From positions 62,001 to 126,000 of the forward strand of contig JAEWMX010000006.1 in assembly GCA_023393065.1 (NCBI GenBank): 64,000 bases of DNA. Direction: 5' to 3'. The stretch is from Bacillota bacterium. Lineage in GTDB: Bacteria > Bacillota_I > Bacilli_A > RFN20 > CAG-826. The translations under genes and the position numbers were made by a program. Each line of letters begins with the position of its first letter. The stretch's first letter is position 1. Shown one piece after another: positions 1 through 7,059 of the stretch. A model generated the notes under the pieces. The model saw only the letters and a program-made list of their open reading frames with translations. It did not search any database and was not told the DNA's origin.

Positions 1-2
1 TT

Positions 3-425
3 ACCGATTTCCCAAACTATGCAACGGCGAATATGGAAGGCGTTATCGCCATCCCCCATTTAGGCGCATCGACCGAAGAAGCCGAAGATAACTGCGCGAC
101 GATGGCGATTAAGCAACTCGTCGACTTTATCGAAAATGGCAATATCGTCAATTCCGTCAACTTTCCAAACATCGAATTAGGCCCGAAAACCGAAGCTCAT
201 CGCCTCGTTGTTTTGCACGATGCCACCGAGGGTCTATCAAGCCAAATCATCAAGACTGTCGGAACCCGCGGCGTCGTTAAGCAATTTGCGAGTAAAGTCA
301 AGGGTTCCTTTGGCGTCACGATCGTCGATTTTGTCAAAGCGGAAGGCGAATGCGGACAAGGTGGTTGCCTCGGCGACAAGCTTGCCGAACTTGCGGGCGT
401 CATCGGTCTCAACGTCATTCACTAA
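3..425 (+). CDS. serA: D-3-phosphoglycerate dehydrogenase, C-terminal part (5' end outside window)
   Basis: The gene enters from the left edge, so only about 140 C-terminal residues are visible. The fragment begins in the Rossmann part and carries HLGASTEEAEDNCA, the conserved stretch holding the catalytic His of 2-hydroxyacid dehydrogenases. After about residue 60 there is a small ACT-like domain ending in GLNVIH. The family oxidises 3-phosphoglycerate to 3-phosphohydroxypyruvate with NAD, the first step of serine synthesis in the cytoplasm. It converges on carbamate kinase and shares a bidirectional terminator with it. Truncation is due only to the window edge. Assignment to SerA rather than another hydroxyacid dehydrogenase is by motif and by the C-terminal ACT-like tail. 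Confidence 0.85.
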   Translation, partial: TDFPNYATANMEGVIAIPHLGASTEEAEDNCATMAIKQLVDFIENGNIVNSVNFPNIELGPKTEAHRLVVLHDATEGLSSQIIKTVGTRGVVKQFASKVKGSFGVTIVDFVKAEGECGQGGCLGDKLAELAGVIGLNVIH

Positions 426-432
426 ACAAAAT

Positions 433-480
433 AAAAACACCGCAAAATCTGCATAAAACCAGCAATTACGGTGTTTTTTT
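433..480. terminator. Bidirectional rho-independent terminator between serA and carbamate kinase
   Basis: The arm AAAAACACCG (433-442) is complementary to CGGTGTTTTT (469-478), with A-runs and T-runs on the two sides. The hairpin can therefore stop transcription from both converging genes. Confidence 0.8.
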
Positions 481-492
481 GTTATCAATTAG

Positions 493-1413
493 CTAAGATT
501 TGATGATTGTGCCCGTTTTTTCCAAGAATGCTTCTTTGGCTTTTTCAAGGGAACTGATGATTGCTGTTTTACCCTTTTTGGCTTTTAAAAACATGAGACA
601 GGCTTGGACTTTTGGATACATGCTGCCTTTTGCAAAATAGCCTTCATCGGAGTATTTTTCAATTTCCGTCATCGAGGTGACTTCAAGGCGTTTTTCACCA
701 GGTTTTTTATAGTTGATGTAGGCGTTATCGACGGCTGTGAGAATGACTAAGTAATCGGCATCGACCAAGGCCGCAACTTTGGCGCTGGCGTAATCTTTGT
801 CGATGACGGCCGCAATTCCTTCGAGACGATTATTTTTAACGATGACGGGAATTCCGCCTCCCCCGGCACAGATGACGACATGCTGGTCTTTGATTAGAGA
901 GAGAATCATCTCTTTTTCGACGACATCGACAGGAATGGGCGAGGCGACGACGCGGCGATATCCGCGACCGCTGTCCTCTTTCATGACATAGCCTTTTTCC
1001 GCGGCGATGATTTCCGCTTCTTCTTTACTATAAAATGCCCCGACCGGTTTGGTTGGATTTTGAAAGAGTGGATCATGCTCGTCGACGACCACTTGAGTGA
1101 CGATCGTGGCAACGTGTTTTTGAATGTTTTGCTTTGCAAGTTCATTGTTAATGGCATTTTGCAGATGGAATCCGATATATCCTTGGCTCATCGCTCCGCA
1201 TTCAGGGAAAGGCATATCGGGAGTGGATCTTGATTCGGCAAAGGCTAAATTGATCATTCCGACTTGCGGACCATTTCCGTGGACGATGACAACTTCGTGT
1301 CCGGCTTTGATTAAAGCGACGATTGGCTCAGCGACATTGACTAGTAATTTCTTCTGTTCTTCGGCATTGTTTCCGAGGGCATTTCCCCCCAGCGAGACGA
1401 CGTATCTGCTCAT
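493..1413 (-). CDS. arcC: Carbamate kinase
   Basis: This 306-residue protein has the usual family length. It shows LGGNAL at 8-13, HGNGPQVG at 45-52, AGGGGIPV at 183-190 and AVIDKDYASAKVA at 202-214, the amino acid kinase-fold motifs binding carbamoyl phosphate, Mg and ATP. The enzyme makes ATP and carbamate from carbamoyl phosphate and ADP. No arginine deiminase is next to it. It is divergent from the purine-degradation operon that ends in a YgeW carbamoyltransferase, so it most likely recovers ATP from carbamoyl phosphate made there, as YqeA is thought to do in the E. coli cluster. A GAGG ribosome site precedes the ATG, and a promoter is visible at 1455-1483. Confidence 0.93.
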   Translation of the reverse strand: MSRYVVSLGGNALGNNAEEQKKLLVNVAEPIVALIKAGHEVVIVHGNGPQVGMINLAFAESRSTPDMPFPECGAMSQGYIGFHLQNAINNELAKQNIQKHVATIVTQVVVDEHDPLFQNPTKPVGAFYSKEEAEIIAAEKGYVMKEDSGRGYRRVVASPIPVDVVEKEMILSLIKDQHVVICAGGGGIPVIVKNNRLEGIAAVIDKDYASAKVAALVDADYLVILTAVDNAYINYKKPGEKRLEVTSMTEIEKYSDEGYFAKGSMYPKVQACLMFLKAKKGKTAIISSLEKAKEAFLEKTGTIIKS

Positions 1414-1454
1414 GTTATTTTTCCTCTATACGCTCAAAATTGCGCAACTTAAAT

Positions 1455-1483
1455 ATTATACAACCCCCATGAATTATCAACAA
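1455..1483 (-). promoter_or_regulatory. Promoter of carbamate kinase
   Basis: On the minus strand TTGTTG (1483-1478) and TATAAT (1460-1455) are separated by 17 bases. The predicted transcript starts about 35 bases before the ATG. Confidence 0.65.
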
Positions 1484-1497
1484 TGATTTACCTTAAT

Positions 1498-1513
1498 GTG
1501 CAATTTATTGCAC
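1498..1513. promoter_or_regulatory. Inverted repeat, candidate operator between the divergent carbamate kinase and purine operons
   Basis: GTGCAAT-TT-ATTGCAC has perfect 7-bp arms. It lies just upstream of the carbamate kinase -35 and about 60 bp upstream of the forward promoter, a position suited to one regulator controlling both directions. The regulator is not in this window. Confidence 0.5.
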
Positions 1514-1530
1514 GGAAAGTGTCATCTCGG

Positions 1531-1563
1531 GCTCGCTGGTGAGCAAGCGACTGCTCGCCGAGC
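1531..1563. repeat. GC-rich hairpin upstream of the purine operon
   Basis: GCTC, a 3-nt bulge, GGTGAGCA, a 6-nt loop, TGCTCGCC and GAGC can fold into a 12-bp interrupted stem containing one G-U pair. There is no T-tract, so it is not a standard terminator. If the promoter at 1576-1604 is the real one, this element is DNA upstream of it; if transcription starts earlier, it belongs to a structured leader. Confidence 0.4.
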
Positions 1564-1575
1564 GCAAATACGCGT

Positions 1576-1604
1576 TTGCATTGAAAGTCCCCAACATTTA
1601 TAAT
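1576..1604 (+). promoter_or_regulatory. Probable promoter of the purine/molybdenum hydroxylase operon
   Basis: TTGCAT (1576-1581), 17 bases, then TATAAT (1599-1604). This predicts a leader of about 85 nt before the first gene at 1696. Confidence 0.55.
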
Positions 1605-1635
1605 TTAGTTGTTGTAAACACATCACGAAGTCGTC

Positions 1636-1673
1636 GCGGTTTGTCATACTCCAAGTCGTTAATGACAGGCCGC
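1636..1673 (+). promoter_or_regulatory. Leader hairpin just upstream of the first operon gene, candidate cis-regulatory RNA
   Basis: Bases 1636-1647 pair with 1662-1673 over 12 positions (two G-U pairs) around a 14-nt loop. The stem ends about ten bases before the AAGGAG ribosome site of the gene at 1696, so folding could influence translation. It does not match the purine riboswitch loop motifs known to me. Confidence 0.45.
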
Positions 1674-1695
1674 TATCTAACAAGGAGCGAACTTA

Positions 1696-2274
1696 ATGAT
1701 CCACGGGATTATTCTGGCGGCCGGTTACTCAAGCCGAGCTGAGACGAATAAGATGCTATTGATGCACAAGGGTAAGTTTTTACTATCCCACGCGATTGAT
1801 GGCATGCTTCCCTTCGTCGACGAAGTCATTGTCGTCACCGGACATTATCACAAAGAAATTTCCGAAGTCTTAAATACTTACCAAAAAGTTACCTGTGTCT
1901 ATAACCCGCGCTACGCTGAAGGAATGTTCACCTCCGTGCAAGCCGGTGTGACGAAGACAAAAGGTGATTTTTTTATTCTGCCCGGCGATTGTCCGTTTGT
2001 CACCGCCGACACCTATCAAAAAATGCTGTCTGGCACGAAGGATTTACGCGTTCCGAGCTTTCATAATCACACTGGCCATCCCCTTTTTCTTAAGCAATCT
2101 CTTAAGGATGAATTGCTTAACGAACCAGCGGAGTCAAACCTCAAAGTATTTCGAAATCGCCACGATTATGAAATAATCAAGACAGAGGATTCTCAAATCT
2201 TGATGGACATCGACACACCATCTGACTATCAAGCTTTAGATAAATTAGGAAAGGAAACCAAACATGGAAGCTAA
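1696..2274 (+). CDS. MocA/YgfJ-type nucleotidyltransferase, probable molybdenum cofactor cytidylyltransferase
   Basis: This 192-residue protein starts with GIILAAGYSSR (residues 4-14), the MobA/MocA nucleotide-binding loop, then has ILPGDCPFV at 94-102, the Mg-binding Asp region, TGHP at 126-129 and a C-terminal DIDTPSDY. Proteins of this family attach CMP to the molybdopterin of xanthine-dehydrogenase-type enzymes. It is the first gene of the operon and is followed at once by molybdenum hydroxylase subunits, as ygfJ/mocA often is. It overlaps the next gene by 11 bp. AAGGAG lies eight bases before the ATG. The exact nucleotide and cofactor are inferred from family and neighbours. Confidence 0.8.
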   Translation: MIHGIILAAGYSSRAETNKMLLMHKGKFLLSHAIDGMLPFVDEVIVVTGHYHKEISEVLNTYQKVTCVYNPRYAEGMFTSVQAGVTKTKGDFFILPGDCPFVTADTYQKMLSGTKDLRVPSFHNHTGHPLFLKQSLKDELLNEPAESNLKVFRNRHDYEIIKTEDSQILMDIDTPSDYQALDKLGKETKHGS

Positions 2275-3061
2275 TCGCTATTTACGACCTGCGACCTTGG
2301 AAGAAGCATATCAACTGTTGCTTCAAGACCCCAAAAACATTTTGCTCGGCGGAGGCCTTTGGCTTAAAAAGTCCACCCCTTCAGCCAACGCTCTCGTCGA
2401 TTTGAGTGCCCTCGGGCTCGACGCAATTAAAGATCTCGGTGATCGCCTTGAAATTGGGGCGATGGTCACTCTTCGCGACTTTGAGTTAAGTCCTCTTATT
2501 AAAGAGATATGCGGCGGAGTCTTAACTGAAGCGACCAGCCAAATTATGGGCGTCGCTTTTCGCAACGGCGCGACGATCGGTGGTTCGGTTGCCGGAAGAT
2601 TCCCTTTCTCAGATATAATCACGCCGTTACTTGCCCTTGACGCGCAACTAGTTTTTTATCCCCACAAAGAAATGAGCCTCGCTGATTTTTTGGCTCTTAA
2701 AGGACGCCTTAGCGATATCCTCACTCATGTTGTTATCAAAAAAAGCAAAGGGCGCTCGTTTTTTAAGAAAGTCAAGACGACAGCCCTTGATTTTGCCGTA
2801 ATCAATGTTGCCATCGCATCTATTGATGGCAATTATCGCGTAGCGATAGGCAGCCGTCCTTCGGTTGCGTCTTTAGCGTTAAAGACCATGGATTCAGTCA
2901 ACAATAAAAAGAAATTATCTAAGGAGGAAGTTCTTAAAGCCGCCGAGATAGCGTCTGAAGAACTATCCTATGCATCGACTAACGCCGCGAGTGCCGAATA
3001 TCGAAAAGCACTCGTCAAAGCCTATGTCAAGCGCGGTCTTGAGGAGGTCAGCAAAGAATGA
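2264..3061 (+). CDS. Molybdenum hydroxylase 1, FAD-binding subunit
   Basis: The protein has 265 residues, the size of XdhB/CoxM-type medium subunits. It carries LLGGGLWLKKS at 27-37 and ATIGGSVAG at 103-111; the second is the FAD-binding TIGGN loop, with Ser in place of the usual Asn. The subunit takes electrons from the 2Fe-2S partner and passes them to an acceptor. It is translationally coupled to its neighbours (11-bp overlap upstream, ATGA overlap downstream). The subunit order FAD, Fe-S, Mo differs from the second hydroxylase at 10760-14161, so the two sets are not a simple recent duplication. Confidence 0.85.
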   Translation: MEANRYLRPATLEEAYQLLLQDPKNILLGGGLWLKKSTPSANALVDLSALGLDAIKDLGDRLEIGAMVTLRDFELSPLIKEICGGVLTEATSQIMGVAFRNGATIGGSVAGRFPFSDIITPLLALDAQLVFYPHKEMSLADFLALKGRLSDILTHVVIKKSKGRSFFKKVKTTALDFAVINVAIASIDGNYRVAIGSRPSVASLALKTMDSVNNKKKLSKEEVLKAAEIASEELSYASTNAASAEYRKALVKAYVKRGLEEVSKE

Positions 3062-3510
3062 GAGTCAATTTTGTACTAAACGGACGAAACGTTATTTTTG
3101 ATATCGCTCCCGGCGAATATCTGGCTGACACTTTGCGCGCCAATCACATTTTATCCGTCAAAAAAGCTTGTGATGAATCCGCTTGCGGCGCCTGTACCGT
3201 CTTAGTTGACGGCCGCCCAATTCTATCTTGCTCTTATTTGTCCGCTCGCGTCGAAGGACGGAGCGTGACGACCGTCGAAACCATTCAAGACGAAGTCAAT
3301 CAAATCAGCGACTTCTTTTCAGATGAAGGCGCTGATCAATGCGGCTTTTGCAACACCGGTCTCGCCTTGACGATTTATGCTTTGCAAAAGGAAATGCCAA
3401 ATGCCAGCGATGACGAGATACGACACTTTGTGGCCGGCAATCTCTGCCGCTGCTCGGGCTATCAGGCGCAATTCCTCGCCATCAAACACTATTTGGAGGC
3501 CCATAGATGA
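3058..3510 (+). CDS. Molybdenum hydroxylase 1, 2Fe-2S subunit
   Basis: The 150-residue protein has the two-cluster layout of the small subunit of xanthine-dehydrogenase-type enzymes. A plant-ferredoxin-like site uses Cys 38, 43, 46 and 58. A second, helical site uses Cys 95, 98, 130 and 132 (CGFC and CRCSGY). It carries electrons from the molybdenum centre to the FAD subunit. It overlaps both neighbours by 4 bp. Confidence 0.92.
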   Translation: MRVNFVLNGRNVIFDIAPGEYLADTLRANHILSVKKACDESACGACTVLVDGRPILSCSYLSARVEGRSVTTVETIQDEVNQISDFFSDEGADQCGFCNTGLALTIYALQKEMPNASDDEIRHFVAGNLCRCSGYQAQFLAIKHYLEAHR

Positions 3511-5810
3511 AAACGGTAAATCACAAGACTCCTTCCGTCGACGGCAAGGGCATCATGATGGGGCGGGCCGCCTTTACCGATGACTTCGCCGAACCCAATT
3601 CCCTAATCGTCAAAATGCTACGGAGCCCCCACGCTTTTGCTCGCATCAAAAACATTGACACTTCCAAAGCTCGTGCCCTTCCCGGCGTCGAGATTGTCTT
3701 GACCCACCACGACGTCCCTCGCAAGTCGTTTACGAGGGCCGGACAAGGCTATCCCGAACCATCTCCACACGATAAGTTCATCTTAGATGAATATGTTCGC
3801 TATGTCGGCGATGAAGTCGCTTGCGTCGCGGCCATAAACGAAAGCGTTGCCGACCAAGCTTTGAAACTAATCGAAGTTGAATACGAGGTCCTTGAACCTG
3901 TGCTCGACTTTGAAAAAGCCTTTGAACACCAGAGCGTCATTCACCCCGAAGAAGGAATTTGCGAGATGTTTCCCATCGGTTTTGAACCGAAGAAAAATGT
4001 CGCTGCTTCTTATCACATGCATGTAGGAGATGTCGATGCTGTCATGGCTAAATGCGATGTGGTTGTCGAAGAAACTTATTACACTCAAGCTCAAGCTCAT
4101 GCGATGCTTGAACCGCATTCGACAAATGCCCGTTTGGATTATCATAATCGCCTCGTTATCTACTCTTCGACGCAAACGCCTTATCACGTGCGTCGCATCT
4201 TGTCACAAACCCTTGATTTACCAATCAGCAAAATTCGCTTGATTAAGCCGCGTGTCGGCGGTGGATTCGGTGGCAAACAGGCCCTGCATGGCGAGTTCTT
4301 TGTCTCTCTAGTGACTTTAAGAACCAAAAAACCATCCAAGATGGTGTATTCGCGACAAGAAGTATTTGAGTCCTCATACACTCGTCACCCGATGCGCATC
4401 ACCATGCGTCTGGGAGCTATGAAAGACGGAACGATACGAGCGATCGACTGCTATAGTTTGTCCGATACCGGAGCTTATGGCGAACACGCTTTAACCGTCT
4501 TTATGATTACCGGATCAAAAGTCTTGCCTTTATATAATAAAGTCGATGCTGTCCGCTTCGGCGGCCGCGTCGTCTACACCAACCACGTATCCGCTGGCGC
4601 TTATCGCGGTTACGGCGCGATTCAAGGTAATTTCGCCCTTGAATCAGTCATTGATGTCCTGGCGAAGAAGCTCAACATGGATCCTTTGGAATTGAGACGC
4701 AAAAACATGATGGAAGAAGGCGAGACGAGCCCAATTTTTGAAATCATGGGCGAAGGCACCGAAGGCACGGCCATGAATATGGATACGTGCAAACTCCGCT
4801 ATTGTCTCGATCGCGGCGCCGAACTGATAGGGTGGAAAGACAAATATCCATTTGTTCGAGTCGGCCCCCACAAAGTCCGCTCGGTCGGCATGGCCATTGC
4901 TATGCAAGGTAGCGGCATTCCCTACATCGATATGGCAGCCGCCACTATCAAACTAAATGATGATGGCTTTTATAACCTGACCGTCGGGGCGACCGATATC
5001 GGTCAAGGCAGCGATACGATACTCACGCAAATTGCCGCTGAAACCCTGATGACAACCATGGATAAAGTCGTGATTTACTCATCTGATACCGACTTGACGC
5101 CGTTTGATGTCGGTGCCTACGCATCTAGTACGACATATGTTTCTGGCAATGCCGTGCTTAAGGCCGCGAAGAGCATGAAGACCATGCTGATTGAAGAGGC
5201 GGCCCATTATCTGAAAGTCTCCGTAGATGAAGTGACATTCGATGGCGAAAAGTTCGTCGCCAAAGATAAGATCATCACTTTATCGGATATGGCTAATAAA
5301 CTCTACTACAACGAAAATCAACACCAACTGACAGCGACCGAAAGTTATGTCGGTCACAAGTCGCCGCCGCCTTTTATGGCCGGTTTTGTCGAAATCGAAA
5401 TGGATACTGAAACTTATGAGTACAAAATACTTCATTATGTCAGCGTCGTCGATTGCGGCACGACAATTAATCCGATGCTCGCCCGCGGTCAAGTCGAAGG
5501 CGGCATCGTCCAAGGACTGGGCATGGCTTGCTTTGAAGAAGTCAAATACAGCAATCGCGGAAAGCTTAACAGCAACAGCTTCTTGTATTACAAGATTCCG
5601 ACGATGCTCGACATCGATAAGTTAACTACCGAGTTTGCGGAAAGCTATGAGGAAAGCGGTCCTTATGGGGCTAAGTCAGTCGGTGAAATCGGAATTGACA
5701 CGCCGCCGGCAGCCATTGCCAACGCGGTCGCCAATGCCGTCAACATTCGCATTAATAAATTACCAATCACTCCTGAAAAGATTTTTCAGGGGGCAAATCA
5801 AGAAAAATAA
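3507..5810 (+). CDS. Molybdenum hydroxylase 1, catalytic molybdopterin subunit (xanthine dehydrogenase family)
   Basis: The 767-residue protein has the XdhA/CoxL fold. GGGFGGK lies at 251-257, AYRGYGAIQ further on, and KSVGEIGID near the end supplies the catalytic Glu (about Glu727) that activates the Mo-bound hydroxyl. The length is close to E. coli XdhA. With the two preceding genes it forms a complete heterotrimer. Its substrate is probably a purine or related N-heterocycle given the surrounding genes, but other substrates such as nicotinate cannot be excluded by sequence alone. GGAGG lies seven bases before the ATG, which overlaps the upstream stop. Confidence 0.87.
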   Translation: MKTVNHKTPSVDGKGIMMGRAAFTDDFAEPNSLIVKMLRSPHAFARIKNIDTSKARALPGVEIVLTHHDVPRKSFTRAGQGYPEPSPHDKFILDEYVRYVGDEVACVAAINESVADQALKLIEVEYEVLEPVLDFEKAFEHQSVIHPEEGICEMFPIGFEPKKNVAASYHMHVGDVDAVMAKCDVVVEETYYTQAQAHAMLEPHSTNARLDYHNRLVIYSSTQTPYHVRRILSQTLDLPISKIRLIKPRVGGGFGGKQALHGEFFVSLVTLRTKKPSKMVYSRQEVFESSYTRHPMRITMRLGAMKDGTIRAIDCYSLSDTGAYGEHALTVFMITGSKVLPLYNKVDAVRFGGRVVYTNHVSAGAYRGYGAIQGNFALESVIDVLAKKLNMDPLELRRKNMMEEGETSPIFEIMGEGTEGTAMNMDTCKLRYCLDRGAELIGWKDKYPFVRVGPHKVRSVGMAIAMQGSGIPYIDMAAATIKLNDDGFYNLTVGATDIGQGSDTILTQIAAETLMTTMDKVVIYSSDTDLTPFDVGAYASSTTYVSGNAVLKAAKSMKTMLIEEAAHYLKVSVDEVTFDGEKFVAKDKIITLSDMANKLYYNENQHQLTATESYVGHKSPPPFMAGFVEIEMDTETYEYKILHYVSVVDCGTTINPMLARGQVEGGIVQGLGMACFEEVKYSNRGKLNSNSFLYYKIPTMLDIDKLTTEFAESYEESGPYGAKSVGEIGIDTPPAAIANAVANAVNIRINKLPITPEKIFQGANQEK

Positions 5811-5822
5811 AGGAGTCTTGTT

Positions 5823-6515
5823 ATGAATAACAAAAAAAGTGTCTCAAACTCACTACTAGCCATTGTCTTTTTTGGAGCCGCTTGGGGCTTGCTAGAAGCC
5901 ACGATGGGCTACCTCCTTCACTGGTTACCCGGCATGTGGTCGGGTCTGGTGATGTTTCCAATTGGGTCAGCTCTGATGTATTGGGCCTATCAAAACACCG
6001 GACGTAGGAGCGCCATTCTCTATGTCGGTTTGCTAGCTGCTAGCATCAAGGCCATTAACTTCGCATTCCCAATTCATTGGGAAGGATGGATGAGAGTGTA
6101 TACGCCGATGATTTCGATCGTCTTAGAATCATTGACGGTTTTTGCCGTCAGTTACATCTTTGAGAAGAAAGCCTCGCCTATCAGACAGATTTTCATTCAC
6201 CTCGGGGCGATGGTCCTAGCCATTGTTTCTTGGCGCCTTCTCTTCTTAGGCAATCAAGCCATTCAGTCGCTGATTAGCGGGAATCTCGCCAACCAACTTA
6301 GTTCTTTTGGAGCGGCGGCCAGCTTCGTTTTTGTTAATGGTGGCTATGAGTTGCTCGTCTTCGCCATCATTTACGGTATTTATCGCCTCGTCCAATTCCT
6401 AATCTTGACGTTTAATAAGACAAATGTAAAAGCTCCGAATTGGCTGATGCCCGTTCTTTCGCCTCTAACTTTCGTCTTCGCTGTCTTGGCAGTTATTTTG
6501 CCAAAGCTTTTATAA
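5823..6515 (+). CDS. Multi-spanning membrane protein of unknown function in the purine operon
   Basis: The 230-residue hydrophobic protein has about six predicted membrane segments and short charged loops (for example FEKKASPIRQ). Its size and topology resemble ECF transporter substrate-binding (S) components or other small integral proteins, but I see no diagnostic motif. No purine permease of the NCS2 type lies in the operon, so this is the only candidate for substrate uptake or a membrane anchor. It has a good ribosome site (AGGAG, seven bases before ATG) and sits between the Mo subunit and a small NTPase. The function is not recognised; the transport role is an inference from position only. 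Confidence 0.6.
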   Translation: MNNKKSVSNSLLAIVFFGAAWGLLEATMGYLLHWLPGMWSGLVMFPIGSALMYWAYQNTGRRSAILYVGLLAASIKAINFAFPIHWEGWMRVYTPMISIVLESLTVFAVSYIFEKKASPIRQIFIHLGAMVLAIVSWRLLFLGNQAIQSLISGNLANQLSSFGAAASFVFVNGGYELLVFAIIYGIYRLVQFLILTFNKTNVKAPNWLMPVLSPLTFVFAVLAVILPKLL

Positions 6516-6569
6516 GGAAGATAGAAATCGCCACCATGTCAACAATCATCGTTCAAAGAAAGGCTCTCC

Positions 6570-7055
6570 GTGGTTAAGATAATCAGCGGGAAAGTCGATT
6601 CTGGAAAAACGACGGAGATGATTCGGCGCTACGAAGCCACGCGTTCAGGCGATGGCTTCGTAGCCCTTAAAAAAATGAAGGGGAACGATATTTACGGATA
6701 TTGCATTCGACGCCTTGGCAACGATCGTTCGCTCATGTGGATGATTCATCAAAAACACTATCAGGACGACTTTAAGAACCATAGTAAGTTCGGTCCTTAT
6801 TACCTCAATCTCGACGTTTTGCATCTGATGGAATCCGATGTCGATGAGTTTATCGCAAAAAACATCGCCCCCATCTTCCTCGACGAAATTGGAATCCTCG
6901 AACTTAATGGCGGAGGCTATCACAACATTTTGAAGAAACTATTAGCAAGCGGTCTCAATCTCGTCATCGCCGTCCGCGAAGACCTCGTCAAACCCATCGC
7001 GAATTACTTCGCTATCAAAGACTATGAACTGATACAAGTTCAAAGAGAGGAGTAG
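6570..7055 (+). CDS. Small P-loop NTPase (THEP1/DUF2478-like)
   Basis: This 161-residue protein starts at a GTG preceded by AAAGG. It has GKVDSGKT near residue 7 (Walker A) and IFLDEIGILEL around 102-112 (Walker B followed by the EIG...E pattern). This is the layout of the compact nucleoside-triphosphatase THEP1 and DUF2478 families. DUF2478 proteins are often found near molybdenum enzymes, so a role in cofactor or metal handling for the two hydroxylases is plausible but unproven. A 13-codon reading frame (6536-6577) ends across its start, without a convincing ribosome site. Confidence 0.65.
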   Translation: MVKIISGKVDSGKTTEMIRRYEATRSGDGFVALKKMKGNDIYGYCIRRLGNDRSLMWMIHQKHYQDDFKNHSKFGPYYLNLDVLHLMESDVDEFIAKNIAPIFLDEIGILELNGGGYHNILKKLLASGLNLVIAVREDLVKPIANYFAIKDYELIQVQREE

Positions 7056-7059
7056 AACC

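Noticed and set aside
3..425. serA as a truncated pseudogene
   Set aside because: The gene runs off the window edge without a stop or frameshift; it is only partial here.
1611..1695. Purine or molybdenum cofactor riboswitch
   Set aside because: The leader is short and lacks the conserved loop motifs of the purine riboswitch; I could not match the molybdenum cofactor motif. I keep only the statement that it can fold.
1539..1742. 67-codon plus-strand frame in the control region before the operon
   Set aside because: It overlaps the GC hairpin and the promoter, has no ribosome site, and overlaps the MocA start in another frame.
3507..5810. Selenocysteine insertion (in-frame TGA) in the molybdenum hydroxylases
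   Set aside because: No in-frame TGA or SECIS-like hairpin was seen. The yge cluster is often selenium-linked, but yqeB and selD are not in this window, so a labile selenium cofactor cannot be supported.
6536..6577. 13-codon leader peptide before the small NTPase
   Set aside because: The only purine-rich site is 15 bases upstream and there is no attenuator structure, so it is probably chance.
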